Below, in pieces: positions 16,970-25,356 of a stretch of 64,000 bases of DNA. The notes beneath the pieces were generated by a model. It worked only from the letters and a program-made list of their open reading frames with translations. It ran no database searches and was not told the origin of the DNA. Both the position numbers and the translations under genes were made by a program. Source of the stretch: Vibrio sp. STUT-A11 (GTDB lineage Bacteria; Pseudomonadota; Gammaproteobacteria; Enterobacterales; Vibrionaceae); contig NZ_AP026763.1 in the NCBI RefSeq assembly GCF_026000435.1, forward strand, positions 3,100,001-3,164,000, in the 5' to 3' direction. Numbering within the stretch: position 1 is the stretch's first letter; each line of letters begins with the position of its first letter.

Positions 16970-17488
16970 TTAAAATCGGTGCTGGAAGCCAAGTGAGATT
17001 CCGTTCAGGCGGATTTTATCTTCGGCTAGATAGTCAGTAAATTCGAAGACAACTGCACTTTGCTTATCAAGCGCGTAATGCGCACCCATACCAAAACTGA
17101 AGCCCTGCTCTTTCCCCGAACCAACATTTTGTTGATCGATTTGAACACTGGAGTAGCCAGCCAATCCATAAAGGGCAACTCGCTCCGAAACTGGAATATT
17201 AAACTTGGCGAAACCGCTTGCAATACTATCGACAGCTAAGCCACTATCGCGCTCGAGAGAGGTGCCATAACGGGCTTCGAAACCAAGGTAATCATTGAAA
17301 AAGTAGCCCGCTTGAGCCTGAAGAAGAAAAGGACTTCCTTCCTCTACGGAAGATGAAGAAGTGTGGTGATATTCAGCGTTAGAGTAGCTCAATAACGCAC
17401 CAGCATAAAATTTGGCAGAGACAGAAAAAGAGCACAAGCCTAAACTGATTGCGCTCAACGCCCCTAGCCATGGTCGTTTATAAATCAC
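16970..17488 (-). CDS. Outer-membrane beta-barrel protein of the capsule locus
   Basis: About 172 residues. After a signal peptide (hydrophobic GALSAISLGLCSFSVSA, mature protein starting KFYAG) come alternating amphipathic strands typical of an 8-stranded OmpX/OmpA-like barrel, ending in the outer-membrane C-terminal signature LGFQHRF with terminal Phe. The frame is open up to an ATG at 17563, but that codon touches the ops element and lacks a spaced ribosome site, and the extra N-terminus is not signal-like. A GTG at 17486-17488 with GGGAA upstream gives a clean signal peptide and is preferred. It is the first gene after JUMPstart. A role in polymer export or surface anchoring is inferred from position. 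Confidence 0.75.
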   Translation of the reverse strand: MIYKRPWLGALSAISLGLCSFSVSAKFYAGALLSYSNAEYHHTSSSSVEEGSPFLLQAQAGYFFNDYLGFEARYGTSLERDSGLAVDSIASGFAKFNIPVSERVALYGLAGYSSVQIDQQNVGSGKEQGFSFGMGAHYALDKQSAVVFEFTDYLAEDKIRLNGISLGFQHRF

Positions 17489-17565
17489 GTAATGGTTCCC
17501 TAGGTATCGACCTATCACTGCATAAATAATGCGATCAGTGAGGTCTGTTAAATATCTGTGCATTC

Positions 17566-17603
17566 CACGCTACCGCCCTGCGGCACTTACGCGTTAGCCA
17601 CTG
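17566..17603 (-). promoter_or_regulatory. JUMPstart element with perfect ops site (RfaH recruitment)
   Basis: The minus strand carries GGCGGTAGCGTG at 17577-17566, identical to the ops sequence of enterobacterial JUMPstart. It is preceded by CAGGG and, further up, CAGTG with GCTAA, matching the JUMPstart layout over 38 bases. In the known system RfaH loads on paused RNA polymerase at ops and suppresses termination through long polysaccharide operons. Here it precedes the beta-barrel, wbfF, wzz, cys and repeat-unit genes, all on the same strand for over 17 kb. Confidence 0.9.
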
Positions 17604-18043
17604 TTCGCTGATTACCGATTCATTGTATTCGGTTTATTGATAGAAATACTGTTATTTAAGCCAATTCTTTGTGAATTCAAACCCAAAAAATCATGGTCTA
17701 AGTGCATAACAAAGCGGTCAAATTATGCATGCAATGACATGAAACGGCAAGTGGGGAAGAGTGTCTAGAAAGTGAGAATGAGATAGTCATTAATAGAGGA
17801 ATGAGGTTTCGAGCGGATTACGGATTACGGATTATTTTTCAAACGCCAAAGAGATACGCCGAACTTTCGGCTAACTCCCCTAGGACCTGTATTCCTAGGT
17901 TATTTATTTTCTTAAAATTAACAACCAAATAGATACGAAACTATTTACATGCTGATGATTTTTTAACTAGAATAGAATTTGGGACATAGAATTATGCTCC
18001 AAAACATCGATGTTTTATATACCGGATATAAAAAGGATAAATA
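17604..18043. promoter_or_regulatory. Divergent control region between JUMPstart and yjbE
   Basis: This gene-free stretch feeds the capsule operon leftward and yjbEFGH rightward. A possible minus-strand promoter is TTGAAT, 16 bases, TAAATA at 17680-17653, about 50 bases before JUMPstart. At 17818-17834 there are two and a half TTACGGA units, and two CCTAGG motifs follow at 17884-17899, so a decayed heptamer element lies here. A perfect 16-bp palindrome AAAACATCGATGTTTT at 18001-18016, about 27 bases before the yjbE start, could be an operator. No gene was seen. Confidence 0.5.
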
Positions 18044-18268
18044 ATGAAGAATACAGCTCTGGCTATTCTTATGGCTCTAAGTGCGTCAACAGCCTTCGCA
18101 GCACCTGACGCAGGCACAACCGAAGGCGCTTCTGCCCTTGCTAGTGGTGAAGTAGCTGTAGGTGTTGGTGCAGCAGCAGCAGCAACCGTTGTGGCTGTAG
18201 CGGCAACAGACAGTGACTCTAGCACTACAACAAGTTCTGCTTCTGCTTCTGCTTCTGCTCAGCAGTAA
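18044..18268 (+). CDS. yjbE: YjbE-like small secreted protein
   Basis: A 74-residue protein with a signal peptide (cleavage after AFA, mature start APDAG) and a low-complexity Ala/Gly/Ser/Thr-rich mature part with a short hydrophobic stretch and a Ser-Ala tail. Size, composition and position before yjbF match YjbE/GfcA of the exopolysaccharide-related yjbEFGH operon. AAGGAT lies at good distance before the ATG. A terminator-like hairpin follows the gene, so it is probably made in excess over the downstream genes. Its molecular role is unknown in any organism I can name. Confidence 0.75.
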   Translation: MKNTALAILMALSASTAFAAPDAGTTEGASALASGEVAVGVGAAAAATVVAVAATDSDSSTTTSSASASASAQQ

Positions 18269-18289
18269 TACTAATAGCAGTTGATTAAT

Positions 18290-18322
18290 AATCGCCCTGA
18301 TTTATTCAGGGCGATTTTATTT
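18290..18322 (+). terminator. Hairpin between yjbE and yjbF
   Basis: AATCGCCCTGA and TCAGGGCGATT form a perfect 11-bp stem around a 5-base loop, followed by TTATTTTC. It is a good intrinsic terminator that probably acts as a partial stop, raising yjbE over yjbFGH. Confidence 0.8.
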
Positions 18323-18335
18323 TCAAGAGGGAATA

Positions 18336-19010
18336 ATGAATATCTTTCGAACTGTAAAGTGGAAACGCCTCCTTGTAACACTACCAGTATTGAGCCTTAT
18401 GTTCGGATGTACTCAAAAATTCAATGATGTATCCGCAACCGTTCAAGAAGCTTATGACAATTACATCGATGTAGAGCTCACGCCCCAAGAAATTGAAGCC
18501 GTACCATACGCCAGCGCATACCTTAAGATAGGCAATCAAAAACAAGTTTTCGTCGTTTTGGCATTTGCCGAACACAACCCTCTTACTGGCAAAACTCGGC
18601 TGAAATGGGTCAGCTCAGATAAAGCAATGGTGATCACAGAAAACGGCCATATCGTTAAAACGGTCAACTTACAGAACTACAACATAGCTGGTATCTATGG
18701 CCAAGTGCCAGCCTACACAGAATCAAACACTGAGTATGTCCTTTCCTATGACTGGGCTGAACAATACCGTTACGGATTTACAGCCCGCATATCACGAACA
18801 TACCAAGGGAAAGACGTGGTCACAACGCCACTCTCTTCTACTTCCGTCAATGTCTATCGTGAATCTGTTGAATTCCCTAGCCTATCGGAGTCCATTGAGA
18901 ACTTTTTCTGGGTAGATGAAACAGGACAAGTTGTGAAAACCCGACAACACCTGGGGCCAAAAATGGTGCCTATTGAGTTAACGATTTTGAAAGGATACAG
19001 CCAATCATGA
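18336..19010 (+). CDS. yjbF: YjbF/GfcB-family lipoprotein
   Basis: A 224-residue lipoprotein. The signal peptide ends in the lipobox LMFGC, so Cys would be acylated and the protein anchored, most likely in the outer membrane. The mature part (ASAYLKIGNQKQVFVVLAFA, later YTESNTEYVLSYDWAEQYRYG) follows the YjbF/GfcB beta-rich family. In E. coli the equivalent genes are required for group 4 capsule or belong to the yjb exopolysaccharide operon. Its stop overlaps the start of yjbG by 4 bases. Confidence 0.88.
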   Translation: MNIFRTVKWKRLLVTLPVLSLMFGCTQKFNDVSATVQEAYDNYIDVELTPQEIEAVPYASAYLKIGNQKQVFVVLAFAEHNPLTGKTRLKWVSSDKAMVITENGHIVKTVNLQNYNIAGIYGQVPAYTESNTEYVLSYDWAEQYRYGFTARISRTYQGKDVVTTPLSSTSVNVYRESVEFPSLSESIENFFWVDETGQVVKTRQHLGPKMVPIELTILKGYSQS

Positions 19011-19771
19011 ATAAACGACTGTTACCTTTATTAAGCGTCGCCTTGTTAGCGAGTTTCTGTACCGCTCCCGTCTCGGCCCAATCAACTCAAGATATCAACG
19101 CATATTTAAACGTTGAGTTAGTTGGTGTGGGTAAACAGTTGCAATTCAAACAACCTGCTCGGTTAGCGGATGTTCTGAAGCAGGCGCAACAGCAAAGCCT
19201 TATATTACAATACCCACTTGGGACAACGTTATTTGACAGCTCTGAACAAGCGTTACAAAAATCGACTGCGCTGAAAAATTCGGTACTGAATCAAATGATT
19301 CAGCATAATCTGGTCGCCCACCCTTTTTATAAACACATCCAAAAACATCAATTTGCGCCGCGTGTATTCTCTGCTGTTGATTTGGATAACGTCCGCTTGG
19401 ATAAATTTAACAACCCTTTGCTTAACGGTGATTTATCTCTTGTATCAACACTACGGGAGGAAAAAGTCATTTACCTGGGCAACCTAGACAATGTCTACTC
19501 CGTCAAAGAGCAAGCGGGTATTCCATTAAAACAACAGATTGAAAACCTAAAAAGTGACATAGGAGAACTGGCAAATCCTCCTATCTTAATTTATCCAGAT
19601 GGCAACGTTGTCCAGCCACACCACGGTTCCTGGCTAACGACGCAATATTACCTGCCACCACTGACTATGGTTTATATCCCGTTTGAGGAATTTGAAACCT
19701 CAGAAATGGATCAGGATATTGTCCAGTTACTCACGCAACTGAAGCCAACCGTAATGAAGAAACCACTATGA
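19007..19771 (+). CDS. yjbG: YjbG/GfcC-family capsule protein
   Basis: A 254-residue periplasmic protein with a signal peptide cleaved after PVSA. The C-terminal half carries the family features YLGNLDNVYSVKEQAG and PILIYPDGNVVQPHHGSW, matching the Caps_synth_GfcC domain, which has beta-grasp folds related to the SLBB domains of Wza-like exporters. It is translationally coupled to yjbF and yjbH by 4-base overlaps. It probably works with YjbH at the outer membrane in polysaccharide assembly or export. The exact step is unknown. Confidence 0.87.
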   Translation: MNKRLLPLLSVALLASFCTAPVSAQSTQDINAYLNVELVGVGKQLQFKQPARLADVLKQAQQQSLILQYPLGTTLFDSSEQALQKSTALKNSVLNQMIQHNLVAHPFYKHIQKHQFAPRVFSAVDLDNVRLDKFNNPLLNGDLSLVSTLREEKVIYLGNLDNVYSVKEQAGIPLKQQIENLKSDIGELANPPILIYPDGNVVQPHHGSWLTTQYYLPPLTMVYIPFEEFETSEMDQDIVQLLTQLKPTVMKKPL

Positions 19772-21966
19772 CGCTGATTAGAAATACTTTAACCCTTTCG
19801 TTACTAGGGCCAGCATTGGTTTGGGCTCAAGACATGCCATTTGAAGTACCACCATTACGACCATCGCAAATGGACTTTGGTGGTGTCGGTCTTATGCAGA
19901 TGCCAACTGGCCGCATGGCTCCAGAGGGCGAATTTAACTTTGCTGTCAATTTCAGTAATGAATACCAATTGTACAATGTCACTCTACAAGCGATGCCATG
20001 GCTGGAAGCGACCCTTCGTTATACACTGGTCAATGATCTCTTTTATAGCAAAGATCCTGACTATTCTGGTGATACCAAATACACCGACAAAGGCATCGAC
20101 TTTAAAATTCGCCTCTTAGAGGAATCCCAATACTTACCCGAGTTGTCTGTTGGCATTCGTGACTTTGCAGGTACTGGCCTGTTTGATGCTGAGTTTATCG
20201 CCGCAACCAAACGTTACTCTAATCCTAACTTGGGTACCTTCGACTTTACTTTAGGTATGGGCTGGGGTTATCTAGGAACTCGTGACAATATCAGCAATCC
20301 AGCATGTAAACTTTCTGATCGCTTTTGTGACCGACCATCCGACTTTAAAGGTAATAGTGGTAGTGTAGATTTTGAACGCTGGTTTAAAGGATCTTCAGCG
20401 CTATTTGGCGGTGTTGAATACCAAACGTTGTATGCCCCACTACGCTTTAAACTCGAATACGACAGCAACGACTACAGCGAAGACTATCCTGTTGTCCGTG
20501 GTGGTACAGACATGACCCCGCACACGCCATGGAACTTTGGCGTATTATACCGCTTGAGTCACATGGCGGATCTACGTTTGAGTTATGAGCGTGGCGATAC
20601 CCTCGTAGCAGGTTTAAACCTGTACACCAACTTCAATAATATGCCATCTTTCTGGCGCGATACGCCAACGCCAAAAGTAGAAGATGACCAACCAGTTGAA
20701 CTGTCTCAGGTCGATTGGGAGCGCGTGACAGAAGACTTGGATAAAATCGCGGGTTATCAAAATACCAAAATTTACGCCAATGATGACACCATATCGATTG
20801 TCGGTGAGCAGAAGAAATACCGTGACCGCAACGAAGCTCATGAAAAAGCGGCGGCTGTGTTAACTAACCAAGTACCCGACAGCGTTGAGACCTTTACCAT
20901 TAATGAGCGCAACCGTGGGTTAGTATCCAACCAAGCAGTTATCTCGAAAGATAAATTCCGTGACTACGAACAAGTAAACTACATCGATCCAAAAATTGAG
21001 GATGCAGTTTCAACATCGAACAAGAAACCACAAGGTGAAGCGACCTACGATGGTTTTAAACGATTCGATTGGGGATTTGCGCCTAAATTGGTTCAAACTT
21101 TGGGTAGTGCGGAGGACTTTTATCTGTTTAGCGTTGGCTTAAATGGTAATGCCTCCTACTGGTTAACTGATAACCTAGAAATAGGAGGTTCGCTTTACTG
21201 GGATTGGTACAATAACTATGACAAGTTTGTTTACGTTACACCGCCAGATGGCACAACAATTCCACGAGTGAGAACCATGTTCCGTGCTTACCAGAATGAG
21301 CATGATGTCACTATGTCAAACCTACAGCTGACCTGGTTCCAGGAATACTCAGATACGATAGACCAGCAATTCTACGCGGGTTATTTAGAGAGCATGTTTG
21401 CCGGTGCAGGCACAGAGATCCTATACCGTCCTCAAGGCTCAAACTGGGCTATTGGCGCAGACGTTAATTTAATATCTCAGCGCGACCCACAAAGTTACTT
21501 TGGCGTTTACACCGACAAGTGGCAGGACATTCCAGAGTATGGTCGTCCATTCCAGGTTATTGATAAAGGATTTACTGGTTTTGTATCTGGCTACTATTTC
21601 CCACAATGGGAGTTCTTATCTAACACAATGTTCCAGTTAGATGTTGGTCAATTCCTAGGTGGAGATAAGGGCGCTCAGGTGAATTTCGCCAAACAATTCA
21701 AGAGTGGCGTTATCGCTGGTGTGTTTGCATCTGTAAGTGACTTGTCTGCCGATGAGTTTGGTGAAGGTAGTTTTACCAAGGGCTTCTATATATCCATTCC
21801 ATACGACATTATGACGGTTAAGCCAAGTAACAACCGAGCGAACTTCAGTTGGCAGCCACTGACGCGTGATGGTGGTCAAAAACTGGGTCGCAAGTACAGT
21901 TTGATTGAGCTCACAGATGAACGAAATCCTTGGTTCCAAAGGCCAAACCATTCGGATGAGAAATAA
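19768..21966 (+). CDS. yjbH: YjbH/GfcD-family outer-membrane protein
   Basis: A 732-residue protein with a signal peptide (cleavage near VWAQ). The N-terminal motif PSQMDFGGVGLMQMPTGRMA is characteristic of YjbH. Long stretches of alternating polar/aromatic residues indicate an outer-membrane beta-barrel with an embedded periplasmic domain (about residues 310-420). It is the last gene of the yjbEFGH operon. In E. coli GfcD/YjbH proteins are linked to capsule or exopolysaccharide secretion. A second, diverged YjbH is encoded at 58642-60759 in this window. Confidence 0.9.
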   Translation: MTLIRNTLTLSLLGPALVWAQDMPFEVPPLRPSQMDFGGVGLMQMPTGRMAPEGEFNFAVNFSNEYQLYNVTLQAMPWLEATLRYTLVNDLFYSKDPDYSGDTKYTDKGIDFKIRLLEESQYLPELSVGIRDFAGTGLFDAEFIAATKRYSNPNLGTFDFTLGMGWGYLGTRDNISNPACKLSDRFCDRPSDFKGNSGSVDFERWFKGSSALFGGVEYQTLYAPLRFKLEYDSNDYSEDYPVVRGGTDMTPHTPWNFGVLYRLSHMADLRLSYERGDTLVAGLNLYTNFNNMPSFWRDTPTPKVEDDQPVELSQVDWERVTEDLDKIAGYQNTKIYANDDTISIVGEQKKYRDRNEAHEKAAAVLTNQVPDSVETFTINERNRGLVSNQAVISKDKFRDYEQVNYIDPKIEDAVSTSNKKPQGEATYDGFKRFDWGFAPKLVQTLGSAEDFYLFSVGLNGNASYWLTDNLEIGGSLYWDWYNNYDKFVYVTPPDGTTIPRVRTMFRAYQNEHDVTMSNLQLTWFQEYSDTIDQQFYAGYLESMFAGAGTEILYRPQGSNWAIGADVNLISQRDPQSYFGVYTDKWQDIPEYGRPFQVIDKGFTGFVSGYYFPQWEFLSNTMFQLDVGQFLGGDKGAQVNFAKQFKSGVIAGVFASVSDLSADEFGEGSFTKGFYISIPYDIMTVKPSNNRANFSWQPLTRDGGQKLGRKYSLIELTDERNPWFQRPNHSDEK

Positions 21967-21969
21967 AAG

Positions 21970-22162
21970 AGGTCCTAGGGCCTAGGTTTTAGGTCCTAGG
22001 GAAAGACAACAGAACACGGAGCGCTTCGCTTACAGATTACGGAAGAGGTTGTTGTAAATTCCGTAATCTGTATTCCAAAAAACCGCATTCTCCGACTTAC
22101 CGTTTGTTCACCGTAATTTCCAACGATCTCCCCCAGGACCTAGGATCCTATAACCTAGGATC
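21970..22162 (+). mobile_element. Heptamer/CCTAGG element without a gene
   Basis: CCTAGG clusters at 21970-22001 and 22135-22162 bound a 130-bp core holding AGCGCTTCGCTTACAG followed by ATTACGGA (22020-22043) and a CCGTAATCTGTATTCC segment. The parts and their order match the coding copy at 13403-14164 read on its gene strand. It fills most of the yjbH-hldD gap. Confidence 0.7.
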
Positions 22163-22228
22163 TTGTTTCCCTCCCCCCCGTTTCTTGCTAAAATTCCTGA
22201 GAAAATTTTAATCTATGGTGGAAGTTCT

Positions 22229-23170
22229 ATGATCATCGTAACTGGTGGTGCTGGCATGATCGGCAGCAACATTGTTAAAGCTCTCAACGCAGCTGGTATG
22301 AACGACATTCTGGTTGTCGACAACCTAAAAAATGGTAAAAAGTTTAAGAACTTAGTTGATCTGGACATCACAGATTACATGGATCGCGACGACTTCCTTA
22401 CCCAAATCATGGCGGGTGATGATTTCGGTCCGATCGAAGCAATTTTCCATGAAGGTGCGTGCTCTGCAACCACCGAGTGGGATGGTAAATACATGATGCT
22501 GAACAACTATGAGTACTCAAAAGAGCTACTGCATTACTGTTTAGACCGTGAAATTCCATTCCTTTACGCGTCTTCTGCAGCAACATACGGTGAGACAGAT
22601 ACCTTTGTTGAAGAGCGCGAATACGAAGGCGCACTTAACGTTTACGGTTACTCGAAGCAACAGTTTGATAACTACGTTCGTCGCCTATGGCAAGATGCTG
22701 AAGATCACGGTGAGACCCTGTCTCAAATCACGGGCTTCCGTTACTTCAATGTCTACGGCCCTCGTGAAGATCATAAAGGCAGCATGGCATCCGTTGCCTT
22801 CCACCTAAATAACCAGCTAAATGCAGGTGAAAACCCGAAACTGTTCGCAGGTAGCGAGACCTTTAAACGTGATTTCGTTTACGTCGGCGATGTATGCAAA
22901 GTAAACCTGTGGTTCCTGGAAAATGGCGTATCAGGCATCTTTAACTGTGGCACAGGTCGCGCAGAGTCATTTGAAGAGGTTGCAAAAGCGGTGATCAAGC
23001 ACCACGGCAAAGGTGAAATCGAAACGATTCCTTTCCCAGATCACCTAAAAGGCGCTTACCAGGAGTTTACACAAGCCGATCTAACTAAACTACGCGCAGC
23101 AGGTTGCGACGTAGAGTTCAAGACGGTTGCTGAAGGTGTGGCAGAATACCTGGCCATCCAAAACCGCTAA
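22229..23170 (+). CDS. hldD: ADP-L-glycero-D-manno-heptose 6-epimerase
   Basis: A 313-residue extended SDR enzyme. The NAD(P)-binding IIVTGGAGMIGSNIV starts at residue 2, and the catalytic YGYSK (Tyr-x3-Lys) lies near residue 140. It converts ADP-D-glycero-D-manno-heptose to the L-glycero form used for inner core LPS. The frame is open further upstream, but the ATG at 22229 has the GGTGGAAG ribosome site and matches the family N-terminus. In vibrios hldD marks one border of the O-antigen/capsule region, as here. A hairpin follows the gene. Confidence 0.97.
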   Translation: MIIVTGGAGMIGSNIVKALNAAGMNDILVVDNLKNGKKFKNLVDLDITDYMDRDDFLTQIMAGDDFGPIEAIFHEGACSATTEWDGKYMMLNNYEYSKELLHYCLDREIPFLYASSAATYGETDTFVEEREYEGALNVYGYSKQQFDNYVRRLWQDAEDHGETLSQITGFRYFNVYGPREDHKGSMASVAFHLNNQLNAGENPKLFAGSETFKRDFVYVGDVCKVNLWFLENGVSGIFNCGTGRAESFEEVAKAVIKHHGKGEIETIPFPDHLKGAYQEFTQADLTKLRAAGCDVEFKTVAEGVAEYLAIQNR

Positions 23171-23190
23171 GTATCTTTGTTCGCAATTAT

Positions 23191-23221
23191 GAGGTGGCGG
23201 TGATTATGACCTGCCACCTTT
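23191..23221 (+). terminator. Hairpin after hldD
   Basis: AGGTGGCGG and CCTGCCACCT pair around a 9-base loop about 20 bases after the hldD stop. The T-run is short, so termination may be partial before lpxM. Confidence 0.6.
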
Positions 23222-23303
23222 ACTCAGTCTCAATAGCCTGTATCATTTCCTTTATCTGCATTTAAATCACTCGTCCTCCTACATATAGGTAACTAGACTC
23301 CCC

Positions 23304-24284
23304 ATGACCAATAAACGCGATGATTTCGATCCCAAAGCCTATAACCCTGAGTTTGAGTACTCCTTTCTCAAGCCTAAATATTGGGGAACTTGGCTCGCTG
23401 TTTTTAGCTCCGTCCTTATCGCATTGCTGCCCCTCGCTTTTCACCAGTGGCTGGCAAAGATGCTGGCATCACGTTTAGTTAAATCTAAAGCCAACTCAGT
23501 CAATAACGTAAAGACAAACTTAGCGCTGTGTTTCCCTCATCTAAGTGAACAAGAGCGCGACCAGCTGGTTTACAAAACCCTTTATACCGCAGGCGTCTTT
23601 ACACTTAGGTTTGGCCTAGTCTCTTTACGATCACCAGAATGGCTTCAGTCAAAGTGTGATTTTGTGAACCCAGAACAGTTGTTCGACCTTACAGCACAAG
23701 ATCAAAAAGTGATGTTATTAGTGCCACACTCTTGGTCAATTGACATACCTGCGGTGCTGCTTGCTTCAAAAGGCTTACCCGTTTCTGCAATGGCGAAAAG
23801 GCAAAAAAACCCAGTAACAGACTGGTTAATGCACCGTCAGCGCGTGCAATATGGCGGCCGCGTGTATGAGCGCTCTGGAGGGATTAAACCCTTCATAAAA
23901 TCAATTAAAGAAGGTTACTTAGGTTACTACCTTCCGGACCAGGATCATGGTGCTGAACTCAGTGAGTTTGTGGATTTCTTTGCTACAACCAAAGCGACAC
24001 TGCCAGGTCTGACAAAACTGGCAAGGCTGTCAAAGTCCAAAGTAATCCCGACTTTTGCTTCACTTGATCCGGAAACTGGTCGCTTTAGTATTGAGTTCAT
24101 GCCAGCGCTGACGCTTCAAGAAACCGATAGCGACGATGCTCGCTCACTCAATGAAGCCGTTGAGTACTTTGTGACGAAAAACCCAGAGCAATACATGTGG
24201 ACCCTGCGTCTACTGCGTACTCAGGCGGATGGCAGCAATCCATACAGTGAAATGCGTGAGCATGGCTTTATTAAAGAGAAGTGA
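23304..24284 (+). CDS. lpxM: Lipid A secondary acyltransferase, LpxM type
   Basis: A 326-residue inner-membrane acyltransferase of the LpxL/LpxM/HtrB family. An N-terminal membrane anchor lies near residues 30-50. The catalytic HX4D motif is HSWSID near residue 147, as in LpxM (LpxL enzymes have HX4E), and LPDQDHG follows near residue 219. It adds a secondary acyl chain to Kdo2-lipid A. It lies between hldD and waaF with waaA after it, a common Vibrio arrangement. In V. cholerae related enzymes differ in acyl donor, so myristoyl or hydroxylauroyl specificity is open. Confidence 0.9.
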   Translation: MTNKRDDFDPKAYNPEFEYSFLKPKYWGTWLAVFSSVLIALLPLAFHQWLAKMLASRLVKSKANSVNNVKTNLALCFPHLSEQERDQLVYKTLYTAGVFTLRFGLVSLRSPEWLQSKCDFVNPEQLFDLTAQDQKVMLLVPHSWSIDIPAVLLASKGLPVSAMAKRQKNPVTDWLMHRQRVQYGGRVYERSGGIKPFIKSIKEGYLGYYLPDQDHGAELSEFVDFFATTKATLPGLTKLARLSKSKVIPTFASLDPETGRFSIEFMPALTLQETDSDDARSLNEAVEYFVTKNPEQYMWTLRLLRTQADGSNPYSEMREHGFIKEK

Positions 24285-24291
24285 TATCAAC

Positions 24292-25356
24292 ATGTCGAAA
24301 AACAAAATTCTAATTATTGGTCCTTCTTGGGTTGGCGATATGGTGATGTCGCAATCCTTATATATCGTTTTAAAGCAACTGAACCCTGAAAGCGAAATTG
24401 ATGTGATTGCTCCCGGATGGTGTAAACCAATCTTAGAGCGCATGCCCGAGGTAAACCAAGCGATACAAATGCCGATTGGTCATGGTGAGTTTAACCTTCT
24501 GGGTCGCCGTGAAATTGGTAAGACACTGCGTGAGAAGAAATATGACCACGCTTACATCCTACCAAAATCGGCTAAGTCGGCACTGATACCTTGGTTTGCT
24601 AACATTCCTCTTCGCACCGGTTGGAAAGGCGAAATGCGCTATGGCTTGCTGAATGATATTCGTCCAAACATGAAGTCGTTCCAATACATGGTGGAGCGTT
24701 ATGTGGCTTTAGCTTATCCAAAATCGGAGATGGTGGACTCATCATCACTAGGTGGATTGGAGACACTGCCTCGCCCTCGCCTTGCTATCAATACAGAAGA
24801 GCAACAAGCCACTATCCAGAAGTTCAATCTGAATCAAGAACGCTCGATTATTGGCTTGTGTCCAGGCGCAGAGTTTGGCCCGGCGAAAAAGTGGCCAGAA
24901 ACGCATTATGCCGAAGTCGCCACACAAATGTGCAAAGAGGGCCATCAGATCTGGTTGTTCGGTTCGCAAAAAGATCTAGAGACTTGCAATGGCATTCGAG
25001 CGCTCGTTCCACCACAATTCCATCAACATATTCATGTTCTTGCCGGACAAACCAGTTTGATCGAAGCCGTTGATTTACTCGCTGCATGTAAAACCGTCGT
25101 AGCAAATGACTCAGGCTTAATGCACGTGGCAGCCGCGGTTGGTTGTAATGTCGTAGCAGTATATGGTTCGACATCGCCACAATACACGCCGCCACTTGCG
25201 GAGAAAGTCGAGATCGTACATACCGATATTGATTGTCGCCCATGTTTTCAGCGTGAATGCCAGTTTAACCACCTAAAGTGTTTAACGGAACTGTCTCCAA
25301 AACAAGTGCTGCACAGTATCCAAAAGCTCGAAGCCATTACTATTAGCTCATGTTAA
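24292..25356 (+). CDS. waaF: ADP-heptose:LPS heptosyltransferase II
   Basis: A 354-residue GT9 glycosyltransferase starting MSKNKILIIGPSWVGDMVMS, the heptosyltransferase N-terminus. It has PGAEFGPAKKWPE near residue 189 and the nucleotide-site NDSGLMHVAAAVG near residue 272. The C-terminal CRPCFQRECQFNHLKCL cluster is typical of WaaF. It adds the second heptose to the LPS inner core in the cytoplasm. The frame extends 21 codons upstream, but that part overlaps lpxM; ATG at 24292 matches the family. Its stop overlaps the start of waaA by 7 bases. Confidence 0.95.
   Translation: MSKNKILIIGPSWVGDMVMSQSLYIVLKQLNPESEIDVIAPGWCKPILERMPEVNQAIQMPIGHGEFNLLGRREIGKTLREKKYDHAYILPKSAKSALIPWFANIPLRTGWKGEMRYGLLNDIRPNMKSFQYMVERYVALAYPKSEMVDSSSLGGLETLPRPRLAINTEEQQATIQKFNLNQERSIIGLCPGAEFGPAKKWPETHYAEVATQMCKEGHQIWLFGSQKDLETCNGIRALVPPQFHQHIHVLAGQTSLIEAVDLLAACKTVVANDSGLMHVAAAVGCNVVAVYGSTSPQYTPPLAEKVEIVHTDIDCRPCFQRECQFNHLKCLTELSPKQVLHSIQKLEAITISSC

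Noticed and set aside
17489..17563. N-terminal extension of the beta-barrel gene to the ATG at 17563
   Set aside because: The ATG touches the ops element, has no spaced ribosome site and would put 25 non-signal residues before a clean signal peptide.
24848..25243. 131-codon minus-strand frame inside waaF
   Set aside because: A shadow of the waaF reading frame; waaF shows the family motifs across this stretch.
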